The notes under the pieces: generated by a model
What the model was told of the DNA's origin: nothing
Databases searched by the model: none
The model's input: the letters and a program-made list of their open reading frames with translations, nothing else
In this document: positions 8,392-16,176 of the stretch, piece by piece
Numbering within the stretch: position 1 is the first letter of the stretch
Layout of the letters: each line of letters opens with the position of its first letter
Assembly (NCBI GenBank): GCA_023415545.1
Contig: JAEZKJ010000161.1
Coordinates: 1 to 40,045 of the forward strand
Origin: Bacteroidota bacterium
GTDB taxonomy: Bacteria; Bacteroidota; Bacteroidia; Bacteroidales; Bacteroidaceae
Direction of reading: 5' to 3'
DNA length: 40,045 nt
Translations under genes and position numbers: made by a program

Positions 8392-9429
8392 ATGGCTAAA
8401 AAAGAGAACGAAGAATTAAATTTTGGCGCAGGAGCAAGCAATAGCGAAAAGCTTAAAGCACTACAAGCTGCGATGGACAAAATAGAGAAGAACTTTGGTA
8501 AAGGTTCTATCATGAAACTTGGTAATGAGGATGTAATAGATGTTGAAGTTGTACCTTCAGGCTCTATTTCACTGAATTCTGCTCTTGGAGTAGGTGGATA
8601 TCCTAAAGGAAGAATCATTGAGATATATGGTCCTGAATCATCAGGTAAAACAACTCTTGCTATTCATGCTATTGCTGAAGCTCAGAAAGCCGGCGGTATA
8701 GCTGCTTTTATCGATGCTGAGCACGCTTTCGACCGTTTCTATGCTTCTAAATTGGGAGTAAATGTTGATGAACTTATTATCTCTCAACCTGATAATGGTG
8801 AGCAAGCTCTTGAAATTGCTGAGCAACTTATCCGCTCATCAGCTATCGATATCATTGTTATTGACTCAGTTGCTGCTCTTACTCCTAAAGCTGAAATTGA
8901 AGGTGAAATGGGTGACAATAAAGTGGGTCTTCAGGCAAGACTTATGTCACAGGCATTGAGAAAGCTAACTTCGGCTATTAACAAGACAAATACTACATGT
9001 ATATTCATCAATCAACTTCGTGAGAAGATTGGTGTTATGTTTGGTAATCCTGAAACTACAACCGGTGGTAATGCACTTAAGTTCTACGCTTCAGTACGTT
9101 TGGATATTCGTCGTGTTTCTCAACTTAAAGATGGTGATGAAGTTATCGGTAATCAAGTACGAGTTAAGGTTGTAAAGAACAAAGTAGCTCCTCCTTTCCG
9201 AAAAGCTGAATTCGACATCATGTTTGGTGAAGGAATCTCTAAATCAGGTGAAATAATTGACCTTGGTGCTGATCTTGGAGTTATCAAGAAAAGTGGTTCA
9301 TGGTATAGCTACAATGATACAAAACTTGGTCAGGGACGTGATGCTTCTAAGCAGTGTATTATGGATAATCCAGAACTTGCCGAGGAACTTGAAGCACTTA
9401 TCTTCGAAGCACTTAAAAATAAAGCATAA
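8392..9429 (+). CDS. recA: Recombinase RecA
   Basis: The product is 345 aa, full length. RecA forms ATP-dependent filaments on single-stranded DNA for homologous recombination and triggers SOS autocleavage. The Walker A motif GPESSGKTT is at about residues 80-88. Walker B is VIDSVAAL, and the loop FINQLREKIGVMFGNPETTTGG contains the DNA-binding L2 region. The C-terminal acidic domain ends in a Lys/Ala tail. It is the last gene of the operon and is followed by a strong bidirectional terminator. I saw no obvious SOS box directly upstream, consistent with expression from the promoter before the first gene. Confidence 0.99.
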   Translation: MAKKENEELNFGAGASNSEKLKALQAAMDKIEKNFGKGSIMKLGNEDVIDVEVVPSGSISLNSALGVGGYPKGRIIEIYGPESSGKTTLAIHAIAEAQKAGGIAAFIDAEHAFDRFYASKLGVNVDELIISQPDNGEQALEIAEQLIRSSAIDIIVIDSVAALTPKAEIEGEMGDNKVGLQARLMSQALRKLTSAINKTNTTCIFINQLREKIGVMFGNPETTTGGNALKFYASVRLDIRRVSQLKDGDEVIGNQVRVKVVKNKVAPPFRKAEFDIMFGEGISKSGEIIDLGADLGVIKKSGSWYSYNDTKLGQGRDASKQCIMDNPELAEELEALIFEALKNKA

Positions 9430-9449
9430 TTGTTTCGGTAAACATAAAG

Positions 9450-9487
9450 AAAAATCTCCGTCAGGACATGTCCTAACGGAGATTTTT
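9450..9487. terminator. Bidirectional terminator between recA and nadC
   Basis: Arms AAAAATCTCCGT (9450-9461) and ACGGAGATTTTT (9476-9487) flank an inner GGACATGTCC palindrome. A and T runs on both sides suit termination of both convergent genes. Confidence 0.9.
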
Positions 9488-9507
9488 TGTTTAATATCTA
9501 TAATCTA

Positions 9508-10362
9508 TTAACAAGCTTTGAAACTCATATCAAGTCCTTTAACTGAATGAGTTAGTGCACCAACAGAGATGAAATCCACTCCACACTCAGCATAATCTCT
9601 TAATGTATCGTAAGTGATTCCACCCGATGATTCAGTTTCAAATCTGCCGGCAATCATCTCAACAGCTTTCTTTGTATTTTCGGTTGAGAAGTTATCCAAC
9701 ATTATTCTATCTACCCCACCAATATTGAGTACCTGTTGCAGTTCATCGAAGTTGCGTACCTCGATTTCAATTTTCAAATCCTTACCTTTCTCTTTGCAAT
9801 ACTCTTTAGCACGCAAAATAGCTTTGTCTATACCACCGGCAAAATCCACATGATTATCTTTCAGAAGTATCATATCGAAAAGACCGATTCTATGGTTCAC
9901 ACCACCACCAATATTTACAGCCATTTTCTCAAGGATACGCATTCCCGGAGTAGTTTTACGAGTATCAAGGACACGAGTTTTAGTACCTTCCAACTTTTTA
10001 ACGTAACGGTTTGTCATAGTAGCAATACCGCTCATTCTCTGCATTATGTTAAGCATTAAGCGCTCAGTTTGTAGAAGGGATTGAATTTTTCCCTCAACAA
10101 CCATAGCCACATCACCCGGTTTCACATGAGTACCGTCATTGATGAAGACCTCAACTTTCATTGTAGGATCGAAACGGTGGAACACCTCTTTAGCTATCTC
10201 TATACCTGCCAAAATACCCTCTTCTTTAATAAGAAGTTTTGACTTTCCCATAGCATCAGCAGGAATAGAAGAGAGAGTAGTATGGTCACCATCACCTATA
10301 TCTTCTGCAAATGATAAATCTATAAGTCTCTCTATCAAATCTTTAACAACAGTACTATCCAT
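9508..10362 (-). CDS. nadC: Nicotinate-nucleotide pyrophosphorylase (quinolinate phosphoribosyltransferase)
   Basis: The enzyme converts quinolinate and PRPP to nicotinate mononucleotide in de novo NAD synthesis. Conserved QPRTase motifs run in order: SFAEDIGDGDHTT, TERLMLNIMQRMSG, DTRKTTPGMR, GGGVNHR, LLKDNH, IEIEVRN, MLDNFS, ESSGGI and ISVGALTHS. The length is about 284 aa from ATG 10362. An in-frame ATG at 10380 adds six residues. I prefer 10362 because the -7 box at 10392-10399 would leave only a few bases of leader for the upstream start. It is monocistronic, convergent with recA and divergent from rlmH. nadE at 16.8 kb completes a later step of the same pathway. Confidence 0.96.
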   Translation of the reverse strand: MDSTVVKDLIERLIDLSFAEDIGDGDHTTLSSIPADAMGKSKLLIKEEGILAGIEIAKEVFHRFDPTMKVEVFINDGTHVKPGDVAMVVEGKIQSLLQTERLMLNIMQRMSGIATMTNRYVKKLEGTKTRVLDTRKTTPGMRILEKMAVNIGGGVNHRIGLFDMILLKDNHVDFAGGIDKAILRAKEYCKEKGKDLKIEIEVRNFDELQQVLNIGGVDRIMLDNFSTENTKKAVEMIAGRFETESSGGITYDTLRDYAECGVDFISVGALTHSVKGLDMSFKAC

Positions 10363-10391
10363 TTTAATATCTATTTTCAATAAATTATGGG

Positions 10392-10399
10392 CAAAGGTA
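10392..10399 (-). promoter_or_regulatory. -7 box for nadC
   Basis: On the minus strand TACCTTTG fits TAnnTTTG. It lies 12 bases ahead of the divergent rlmH -7 box on the other strand, so the two promoters overlap. Confidence 0.5.
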
Positions 10400-10410
10400 T
10401 AGATTTTATC

Positions 10411-10418
10411 TATTTTTG
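10411..10418 (+). promoter_or_regulatory. -7 box for rlmH
   Basis: TATTTTTG fits TAnnTTTG and lies 20 bases before the rlmH ATG, giving a short leader. No clear -33 TTTG is seen. Confidence 0.5.
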
Positions 10419-10438
10419 CAAAAATAATTGTTAAGCAG

Positions 10439-10912
10439 ATGAAATTTACTCTTTTAGTAGTTGGGCGTACAGTTGATAAGAACTATATATCACTTATTGA
10501 CGATTATATTGGTAGATTGAAACATTATACTCAATTCGATATGGAAGTTATTCCCGAATTGAAGAACACTAAAAGTTTGAGTAATGAGCAGCAGAAAGAG
10601 AAAGAGGCTGATATGATTTTAAAATCTATTCAACCTGGAGATACTGTTGTTCTTTTGGATGAACATGGAAAAGAGTTCCGTTCTATTCAATTTTCACAAT
10701 GGATAGAGAAGAAGATGCATGTTGTCAATAAACGTGTTGTATTTATTATTGGTGGCCCTTATGGTTTTTCACAAAGGATATACGATATAGCAAGTGAAAA
10801 AATATCACTCTCGAAAATGACCTTTTCACATCAGATGATCCGACTTATTTTCATAGAACAACTATACAGAGCGTTTTCGATACTAAACAACAGTCCCTAT
10901 CATCACGAATGA
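10439..10912 (+). CDS. rlmH: 23S rRNA pseudouridine-1915 N3-methyltransferase RlmH
   Basis: The 157-aa SPOUT methyltransferase matches the family length of about 155 aa. It methylates pseudouridine 1915 in helix 69 of 23S rRNA on the assembled 70S ribosome, with AdoMet bound in the C-terminal trefoil knot. Visible signatures are the N-terminal KFTLLVVGRT, VLLDEHGKEFRS, VFIIGGPYGFS, and the conserved tail with LSKMTFSHQMIR, EQLYRAF and PYHHE. The last codons overlap an inverted repeat that may act as the terminator. It is monocistronic and divergent from nadC. Confidence 0.97.
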   Translation: MKFTLLVVGRTVDKNYISLIDDYIGRLKHYTQFDMEVIPELKNTKSLSNEQQKEKEADMILKSIQPGDTVVLLDEHGKEFRSIQFSQWIEKKMHVVNKRVVFIIGGPYGFSQRIYDIASEKISLSKMTFSHQMIRLIFIEQLYRAFSILNNSPYHHE

Positions 10913-10921
10913 GATAGGGAC
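10893..10921 (+). terminator. Inverted repeat across the rlmH stop codon
   Basis: GTCCCTATC (10893-10901) and GATAGGGAC (10913-10921) form a perfect 9-bp stem spanning the stop at 10910-10912. The T tract after it is poor (CATTTAAATT), so termination strength is uncertain. It may serve both convergent genes. Confidence 0.5.
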
Positions 10922-10929
10922 CATTTAAA

Positions 10930-11946
10930 TTAATTCTTTATGTTAATATCAAGAGATATTGGAAGGTGGTCGCTATAACCGCCATGGAATTTATTTCCCC
11001 AATATGTTCTCGAAGGAGTATCACCTCCATATCTGTCATCCTCTTCAAGAAGGAATGGATGTTTCACTATCTGAGCTTTATCAAAAGAGGTAGTAACACC
11101 ATTCTCCTCATCAAGCATATTACCCGAAACAATCATTTGATCAAGTATACCCCACTCTCCTTTATATCTATAAGTACCATCCTGTTTTCCATCCATAAGA
11201 TTATAAAGTTTTCTCTTTTCAACTTTATTTTCTTGTGAAGGAGCTGTAGCACCAAGCACTTTAGCTATTGAGTTATTGGTAGGATAATCATTAAAATCAC
11301 CCATAATAATCACATTTGGTGATTTACGAACAGCCATTACTGAATCAGCATAAAGTTTCAATATCTGAGAAGTAAAGAGACGATATGGTTCGCTCTCCTG
11401 TTCTCCTCCCGAGCGAGAAGGCATGTGACAAACGAAAACATCAAGTGTATCGCCCGACACAACCTTACCTGTAACATGTAAAATATCACGTGTAGGATAT
11501 CTCTCTATCGCTTCATTAGGAATTGATATTGAGTTTTTATCAAGAAGTTTGAATGTAGATCGTTGATAAAGAAGAGCCACATCAATACCTCTTTGGTCAG
11601 GCGATTGAGTCATGACATATCTATATCCGGCTTCACGAAGAGGTGAATGCTCGGTCAAATCGGTCAGACAATTATCATTCTCAACCTCGCATAATCCTAC
11701 AAGGTCGGGTATATTTTTTCCTGACGTTGCAATAATTACTTTAGATATTTTCGAAAGTTTGTCATTATACTTTGCTTCATCCCATTTCTTTACTGAGCTA
11801 GGAAGAAACTCTTTGTCATTTTTTAATGTGTCATGTTGACAATCAAAGAGATTTTCAACATTGTAAAACATCACTCTGAAAGGCTCGGCAGCATTGATTG
11901 TTAAGGCCGAGAAAAGTAGAGCAACGGCAAGAAATCTGTTTTTCAT
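10930..11946 (-). CDS. Exported endonuclease/exonuclease/phosphatase-family protein
   Basis: The product is 338 aa with a signal peptide of about 19 residues (cleavage near INA-AEP), so it is probably periplasmic or exported. The EEP fold (DNase I-like) is shown in order by FYNVENLFD (metal-site Asn), LCEVEN (metal-binding Glu), RGIDVALLY, IIMGDFND (catalytic Asp/Asn), GILDQMIVSG and YSDHLPI (catalytic Asp-His). The family includes nucleases and phosphodiesterases acting on nucleic acids, inositol phosphates or lipids. The substrate is not evident. It starts only two bases after the pepD stop region and is likely translationally coupled to it, which hints at scavenging of extracytoplasmic phosphate or nucleotides but does not prove it. 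Confidence 0.88.
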   Translation of the reverse strand: MKNRFLAVALLFSALTINAAEPFRVMFYNVENLFDCQHDTLKNDKEFLPSSVKKWDEAKYNDKLSKISKVIIATSGKNIPDLVGLCEVENDNCLTDLTEHSPLREAGYRYVMTQSPDQRGIDVALLYQRSTFKLLDKNSISIPNEAIERYPTRDILHVTGKVVSGDTLDVFVCHMPSRSGGEQESEPYRLFTSQILKLYADSVMAVRKSPNVIIMGDFNDYPTNNSIAKVLGATAPSQENKVEKRKLYNLMDGKQDGTYRYKGEWGILDQMIVSGNMLDEENGVTTSFDKAQIVKHPFLLEEDDRYGGDTPSRTYWGNKFHGGYSDHLPISLDINIKN

Positions 11947-11948
11947 AT

Positions 11949-13406
11949 CTATTTATTTACTGGTATATTTGCAAGTACATCCAAAAGATGATTCCAATAT
12001 TTTTCCACTGTAGGAATTAGCATTCTCTCATCAGGCGAGTGAACACCTCGTAATGTAGGTCCAAATGATACCATATCCAATCTAGGATATTTCTCAAGAA
12101 TAAGGCCACATTCCAAACCTGCGTGAATAGCTTTCACTTTTGGCTCATTTCCGAACAGACGTTTATAGCTATCGACAGTGATCTTCAATATTTCAGAATT
12201 AGCATTTGGCTTCCAACCCGGATAACCATCACTTGTAGTTACTTTTGCACCCCCAAGTTCTAAAGCCGATCTAACCATTTTCGATACATTCTTTCTTGCT
12301 GAAAGAATAGAGCTTCTCTGGCTTGTAACAATAGTAATTTTACCTTCCTTCTGTTTTATTGAAGCAAGGTTTGATGATGTCTCAACGAAGTTAGGTATAT
12401 CCTGACTCATAGCAAAAACACCATTGAACATAGCATATACCGATTTTAGCAATTTACCAGTACATTCTCTATCAATAGCTTTAGCAACAGGATTTTCCGA
12501 AGAGAGCTCCATTTTAATGTTTGGTTCAGTTACCGCAAACTCCTCCTCCACTTCCGAAAGGAATATATTAAGGTCTACGCGCACATTTTCTTTATCTTTC
12601 ATCTCTACAGCACAAAGAGCAGAAGCCTCACGAGGAATAGCATTATGCAAGTTTCCACCATCAATAGAACAGAGATATAAATCATATTTTGAATCTAGAT
12701 GAGAAAGATATCTATTGAGTAACTTATTGGCGTTAGCTCTGTTTTTATTGATATCGTCACCCGAGTGACCACCTGTGAGTCCTTTTATTTTAACACTAAA
12801 GAAAAAATAGTTCTGAGGAGCATCTATCTCTTTATATTCAAATTCAGCCACACTGTTTGCTCCACCTGCACAACCTATAAACATCTCTCCTTCATCCTCT
12901 GAATCAAGGTTTATTAGGATATCACCATCCATAAATCCCTCTTTAAGGGCAAAGGCTCCTGTAAGTCCGGTCTCCTCATCCACAGTAAAGAGGCACTCTA
13001 ACGGACCATGTTTTATGCTATTATCGGCAAGAATAGCTAATTGAGTAGCAATGCCAATACCATTATCTGCGCCCAGAGTAGTACCTTTTGCCTTTAGCCA
13101 CTCACCATCTACATAAATTTCTATTGGATCAACAAGAAAATCATGAGTTGAGTCACTATTTTTTTCACATACCATATCCATATGTGATTGAAGAATCACA
13201 GTTTTGCGATCTTCCATACCTGGATAAGCACTCTTTTTAATAAGAATGTTACCTATTTCATCCTCCTTTATCTCTAAATTATGGCTTTTAGCAAAATCAA
13301 AAAGATATTTTCTTATCTTCTCCTCATGTTTAGAGGGACGTGGTACTTTACAAATTTCACCAAAATAGTGAAAAAGTGAAGTTGGTGTTAAATTTTTTAT
13401 ATCCAT
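11949..13406 (-). CDS. pepD: Aminoacyl-histidine dipeptidase (PepD, M20 family)
   Basis: The product is 485 aa, the normal length for PepD-type M20C metallopeptidases, with no signal peptide (cytosolic). These di-zinc enzymes hydrolyse Xaa-His and many other dipeptides. Visible motifs are FGEICKVPRPSKHEEK at the N-terminus, QSHMDMVCEKN (zinc His and catalytic Asp), GTTLGADNGIG (bridging Asp), DEETGLTGA (catalytic Glu), NLDSEDEGE (zinc Asp), GGHSGDDI in the lid domain, and IHAGLECG near the end (zinc His). It is the first gene of a two-gene unit with the endonuclease-like gene. It suits a peptide-fermenting anaerobe, together with the S46 peptidase at 35.8 kb. Confidence 0.95.
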   Translation of the reverse strand: MDIKNLTPTSLFHYFGEICKVPRPSKHEEKIRKYLFDFAKSHNLEIKEDEIGNILIKKSAYPGMEDRKTVILQSHMDMVCEKNSDSTHDFLVDPIEIYVDGEWLKAKGTTLGADNGIGIATQLAILADNSIKHGPLECLFTVDEETGLTGAFALKEGFMDGDILINLDSEDEGEMFIGCAGGANSVAEFEYKEIDAPQNYFFFSVKIKGLTGGHSGDDINKNRANANKLLNRYLSHLDSKYDLYLCSIDGGNLHNAIPREASALCAVEMKDKENVRVDLNIFLSEVEEEFAVTEPNIKMELSSENPVAKAIDRECTGKLLKSVYAMFNGVFAMSQDIPNFVETSSNLASIKQKEGKITIVTSQRSSILSARKNVSKMVRSALELGGAKVTTSDGYPGWKPNANSEILKITVDSYKRLFGNEPKVKAIHAGLECGLILEKYPRLDMVSFGPTLRGVHSPDERMLIPTVEKYWNHLLDVLANIPVNK

Positions 13407-13526
13407 ACCTATACTTTTTAAAAAGTAAAAACTCTTTATTTTGCAAATGTTTGTTAAATTAGTGTCATTAATTCACTTGTACCTCTTTTTTATGTAAAAA
13501 GTGAAAAAGAAATCCGTTCAAAAACA

Positions 13527-13534
13527 TATATTTG
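13527..13534 (+). promoter_or_regulatory. -7 box for the small membrane protein gene
   Basis: TATATTTG fits TAnnTTTG, 20 bases before the ATG at 13554, giving a very short leader. No -33 TTTG is clear. Confidence 0.5.
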
Positions 13535-13553
13535 CAGTACAAATTTAATAGAA

Positions 13554-13769
13554 ATGCTTAATACTATATTTATAACAGTGTTAATTGTTGCAATTTGCAT
13601 TGCTTTATTATCTGTTGGAATAATTATTAAAGGCAAATTTCCCAACACCCATGTTAGTGGTAATAAATATCTTAACAAAAAGGGTGTTCATTGTGTACAG
13701 TCACAGGATAGAGAGGCTAGGAAGAGGAATGATAAGGCTGTAAAGGAAGTTGAGAGTAAAAAAAAATAA
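13554..13769 (+). CDS. Small single-pass membrane protein of unknown function
   Basis: The product is 71 aa. One hydrophobic segment covers about residues 4-24. After it comes a positively charged, cytosol-type tail with a striking short block, KGKFPNTHVSGNK, then GVHCVQSQDREARKRN, and a Lys-rich end. I do not recognise a named family. The block between the membrane segment and the Cys looks like a conserved motif rather than random sequence, and the TM-then-tail layout is loosely like the NqrM assembly factor but without its CGG cysteines. A promoter lies upstream, and the gene is 29 bases before the Skp/OmpH-like gene, so they may be cotranscribed. The correct-looking promoter and short leader support it as a real gene. 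Confidence 0.7.
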   Translation: MLNTIFITVLIVAICIALLSVGIIIKGKFPNTHVSGNKYLNKKGVHCVQSQDREARKRNDKAVKEVESKKK

Positions 13770-13798
13770 CATTAATAAATACTATACGTGTAAAAATT

Positions 13799-14407
13799 AT
13801 GAAAAAAACAGGTATCATTCTAAAAGGAGTCTTTCTCCTTGCTATCGGCCTAATGTTTGCTCAGTGTGGCAATAAAGAGAGTAAAGAAGCTGACAAAGCT
13901 ACTGCAACATCCGAAGCTCAAGGTTCTTCAAACATGAAAATTGCTTACGTTGAGATAGACTCTCTTTTGACAAAGTATAATTTCTGGAATGATCTTAACG
14001 AAATGATGATACAGAAAGAGGAGAATATCCGTACTACACTTAATGAAAGAGCTAAATCTCTTGATGCTGATGCAAAAGAGTTCCAACGCAAATTAGAAAA
14101 TAACGGATTTGCTACTCGCGAACGTGCTGAACAAGAGCAAATGCGTCTTTACAAAAAACAACAGGAGTTACAAGCTTTGCAACAAAAACTTGGTGACGAA
14201 CTTGCTGCTGAAAACCAAAAAAACAGTCTGCAACTTCGTGATTCTATCAACTCATTCCTTAAGATCTATAATAAAGACAAAGGTTATGATTTGATAATCA
14301 GCAATAGTGGATTTGATAATCTTCTTTATGCAAACCCTGCTTACAACATTACAAAAGAGATTATTGAGGGTCTTAATGCTAGATACACTCCATCAGCTAA
14401 GAAATAA
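13799..14407 (+). CDS. OmpH/Skp-family periplasmic protein, possibly a lipoprotein
   Basis: The product is 202 aa. The signal sequence has a Cys at 23 in a lipobox-like context (MFAQC). Gln before the Cys is atypical, so lipidation is likely but not certain. A Ser/Ala/Glu-rich linker follows, then the OmpH fold: KIAYVEIDSLL near 47-57, a long charged coiled coil from about 70 to 160 rich in Glu/Gln/Lys, and a terminal beta part (YDLIISNSG, then NITKEIIEGLN). Skp/OmpH proteins are periplasmic holdase chaperones for outer-membrane proteins, and the coiled coils form the tentacles. Classic Skp is soluble, so a membrane-anchored version would be a Bacteroidales variant. A terminator follows. Confidence 0.85.
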   Translation: MKKTGIILKGVFLLAIGLMFAQCGNKESKEADKATATSEAQGSSNMKIAYVEIDSLLTKYNFWNDLNEMMIQKEENIRTTLNERAKSLDADAKEFQRKLENNGFATRERAEQEQMRLYKKQQELQALQQKLGDELAAENQKNSLQLRDSINSFLKIYNKDKGYDLIISNSGFDNLLYANPAYNITKEIIEGLNARYTPSAKK

Positions 14408-14431
14408 TCTATAATTATACTTAAAATATTG

Positions 14432-14472
14432 GGCCATTTTACTTAATTGTAAAGTGGCCTTTTTATTTTTTT
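14432..14472 (+). terminator. Terminator after the OmpH-like gene
   Basis: GGCCATTTTAC (14432-14442) pairs with GTAAAGTGGCC (14449-14459) with one wobble, followed by a long T-rich run. Confidence 0.85.
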
Positions 14473-14539
14473 ATATCTTAGAATTCAAACAATGAGATAA
14501 TTTTTAGTGTTATAAACCAAAAACTAAAGGAGTAATAAT

Positions 14540-14836
14540 ATGGAAAATTTCAATGAACTTATAAACTCACCTATACCTGTTTTAGTCGACTTTTTTGCTA
14601 CTTGGTGTGGACCTTGCAAAATGATGAAACCTATACTTGAAGAGGTAAAAAGGATAAAAGAAGATAAAGTGCGAATAGTTAAGGTTGATGTTGATACTCA
14701 TAATCATCTTGCTGCACAATATCAAATTCAGTCTGTACCAACATTGATGATATTTAAAAATGGAGAGATGCTTTGGCGACAGAGTGGAGTGATGCAAGCT
14801 AAAGAGTTAAGTGAAATATTGTCCCAATATGAATAG
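14540..14836 (+). CDS. trxA: Thioredoxin (cytosolic)
   Basis: The product is 98 aa with no signal peptide. It has the canonical active site ATWCGPCK (Cys23, Cys26), VDVDTH after strand 3, and the cis-Pro loop SVPTLMIF. It reduces disulfides in cytosolic proteins, including the peroxiredoxin encoded at 7.9 kb. The start is supported by AAGGAG about 8 bases upstream (near 14526-14531), an unusually clear Shine-Dalgarno-like sequence for this group. It is followed nine bases later by a second, exported thioredoxin. Confidence 0.95.
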   Translation: MENFNELINSPIPVLVDFFATWCGPCKMMKPILEEVKRIKEDKVRIVKVDVDTHNHLAAQYQIQSVPTLMIFKNGEMLWRQSGVMQAKELSEILSQYE

Positions 14837-14845
14837 GTTACTGAT

Positions 14846-15307
14846 ATGAAAAGATTAATAACTATAGCACTGCTCTTTTCTATTTTAGGTTTGTTTGCAT
14901 GTGCACAACATAGCAATCAAAAAGAGGCTAAAAATGAAACCCCTTCTGTTATACAGATGGATAATGATATGTTTATTGATAAAGTATTCGATTATAAAAC
15001 AAATAAAGAACAATGGAAATACGAAGGTGATAAACCTGCTATTATAGATTTCTATGCTACCTGGTGCGGACCTTGTAAAATGGTTGCTCCAATAATGAAA
15101 TCTTTGGCAGAAGAGTATAAAGAGGATATTTATGTTTATAAAGTAGATACTGACCAGCAGAGAGAACTTTCAAAAGCAATGGGAATTCAGTCTCTACCTA
15201 CTATTCTTTTTATACCAATGAAAGGACAACCTCAAGCTATTGTAGGTGCAGCTAGTAAAAAAGTTTTTGAAGATGCTGTAAAAGAGGTCCTTTTGAAAAA
15301 TAAATAA
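14846..15307 (+). CDS. Periplasm-facing thioredoxin-like lipoprotein
   Basis: The product is 153 aa. A lipoprotein signal ends in LFAC (Cys19), followed by a Lys/Glu-rich linker and a complete thioredoxin domain from about residue 38. The active site is ATWCGPCK (Cys74, Cys77) and the cis-Pro loop is SLPTILFIP. It should be anchored on the outer leaflet of a membrane and handle protein disulfides outside the cytosol. Bacteroides species are known to carry several periplasmic thioredoxins. With trxA directly upstream and identical active-site wording (ATWCGPCKM), the pair probably arose by duplication and forms one operon. It could instead be called TrxP-like. The electron donor is unknown. 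Confidence 0.92.
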   Translation: MKRLITIALLFSILGLFACAQHSNQKEAKNETPSVIQMDNDMFIDKVFDYKTNKEQWKYEGDKPAIIDFYATWCGPCKMVAPIMKSLAEEYKEDIYVYKVDTDQQRELSKAMGIQSLPTILFIPMKGQPQAIVGAASKKVFEDAVKEVLLKNK

Positions 15308-15438
15308 TTATTCTATTGCCAAGTTACTGTTTTTAAATAGCTCCCATCATCATTTCATTTCATCAAGGAGTATTTTTGCATTTATCCGGTGACTTGGCTC
15401 TTTTTATCCTGACATATTGTTTAATTTTCAACGCTATT

Positions 15439-15501
15439 TACCCATTTCACACTGTTGTTTACTCATTTCACACTGTTGTTTACTCATTTCACACTGTGAA
15501 A
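15439..15501. repeat. Three tandem 21-bp repeats with TTTCACAC palindromes
   Basis: Three 21-bp units lie head to tail: 15439-15459 (starting TACCCATTTCACACTG), 15460-15480 and 15481-15501 (starting TACTCATTTCACACTG). The third runs into TTTCACACTGTGAAA, an odd palindrome, and GTGAAAC...GTTTCAC follows up to about 15515. The array lies between convergent genes, after the lipoprotein thioredoxin. It produces a spurious small ORF with repeated YSFHTVV. Confidence 0.8.
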
Positions 15502-15535
15502 CGGGTGTTTCACACTGGTTTTTGGAAAAAATATC

Positions 15536-15568
15536 AAGGCTCTTTTATCAAAAGATAAAAGAGCCTTT
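15536..15568. terminator. Bidirectional terminator between trx and rubrerythrin genes
   Basis: AAGGCTCTTTTATC (15536-15549) / GATAAAAGAGCCTT (15554-15567) forms a perfect 14-bp stem with a 4-nt loop between convergent genes. Confidence 0.85.
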
Positions 15569-15594
15569 CATTATAATAATCAATCTATTAACGA

Positions 15595-16146
15595 TTATTT
15601 CTTGAAGTAACGGTTGTAAAGACCTTCAAAACCTTTACCATGACGAGCCTCATCTTTAGCCATTTCATGAACAGTGTCATGGATTGCATCAAGATTTAGA
15701 GCTTTTGCACGAGTAGCGATACGTTTTTTGTCAGCGTTTGCGCCAGCCTCAGCGTGCATTCTCTTCTCTAGGTTAGTTTTAGTATCCCATACACAGTCAC
15801 CTAAAAGTTCAGCGAACTTAGAAGCATGTTCTGCCTCTTCCCAAGCGTAACGTTTGAAAGCTTCAGCGATTTCTGGATAACCTTCGCGATCAGCCTGACG
15901 GCTCATAGCAAGATACATACCAACCTCTGTACACTCACCCATGAAGTGTGCGTTCAAGTCTTTCTTCATCTCATCGTCTGTATCTTTTGCAATACCAATG
16001 ATATGCTCATCAACAAACTCAAGACCGTTTTCACTCTCTACTAATTCTTCGAATTTTGAAGCAGGAGCTTTACACAATGGACACTTTTCAGGAGCTGCAT
16101 CACCTTCATGAATATAACCACAAACTTTACAGATAAACTTTTTCAT
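15595..16146 (-). CDS. Reverse rubrerythrin (peroxide-reducing diiron protein)
   Basis: The product is 183 aa. A rubredoxin-like Fe(SCys)4 domain comes first (CKVC at 6-9, CPLC at 22-25), followed by the four-helix diiron domain with HFMGECTEVGMY, YAWEEAEHASKF and KDEARHGKGFEGLY. This is the domain order of reverse rubrerythrin, opposite to classical rubrerythrin. In clostridia reverse rubrerythrins act as NADH-linked peroxidases that protect anaerobes from hydrogen peroxide and oxygen, under PerR control. It sits 30 bases after perR on the same strand and is probably cotranscribed from the PerR-box promoter. It is cytosolic. Exact electron partners are not in the window. Confidence 0.94.
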   Translation of the reverse strand: MKKFICKVCGYIHEGDAAPEKCPLCKAPASKFEELVESENGLEFVDEHIIGIAKDTDDEMKKDLNAHFMGECTEVGMYLAMSRQADREGYPEIAEAFKRYAWEEAEHASKFAELLGDCVWDTKTNLEKRMHAEAGANADKKRIATRAKALNLDAIHDTVHEMAKDEARHGKGFEGLYNRYFKK

Positions 16147-16176
16147 AATTTTCTTTTTTTATTAGTTAATTAATTG

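Noticed and set aside
9614..10059. Plus-strand ORFs opposite nadC
   Set aside because: They are reverse-frame shadows of a conserved gene with no supporting promoter or domain.
15439..15501. Tandem repeats as a CRISPR array
   Set aside because: Units are directly adjacent with no variable spacers and no cas genes are nearby.
15376..15558. A 60-aa ORF with repeated YSFHTVV segments
   Set aside because: It is produced by the tandem 21-bp repeats. It has no promoter or plausible domain and spans the array into the terminator.
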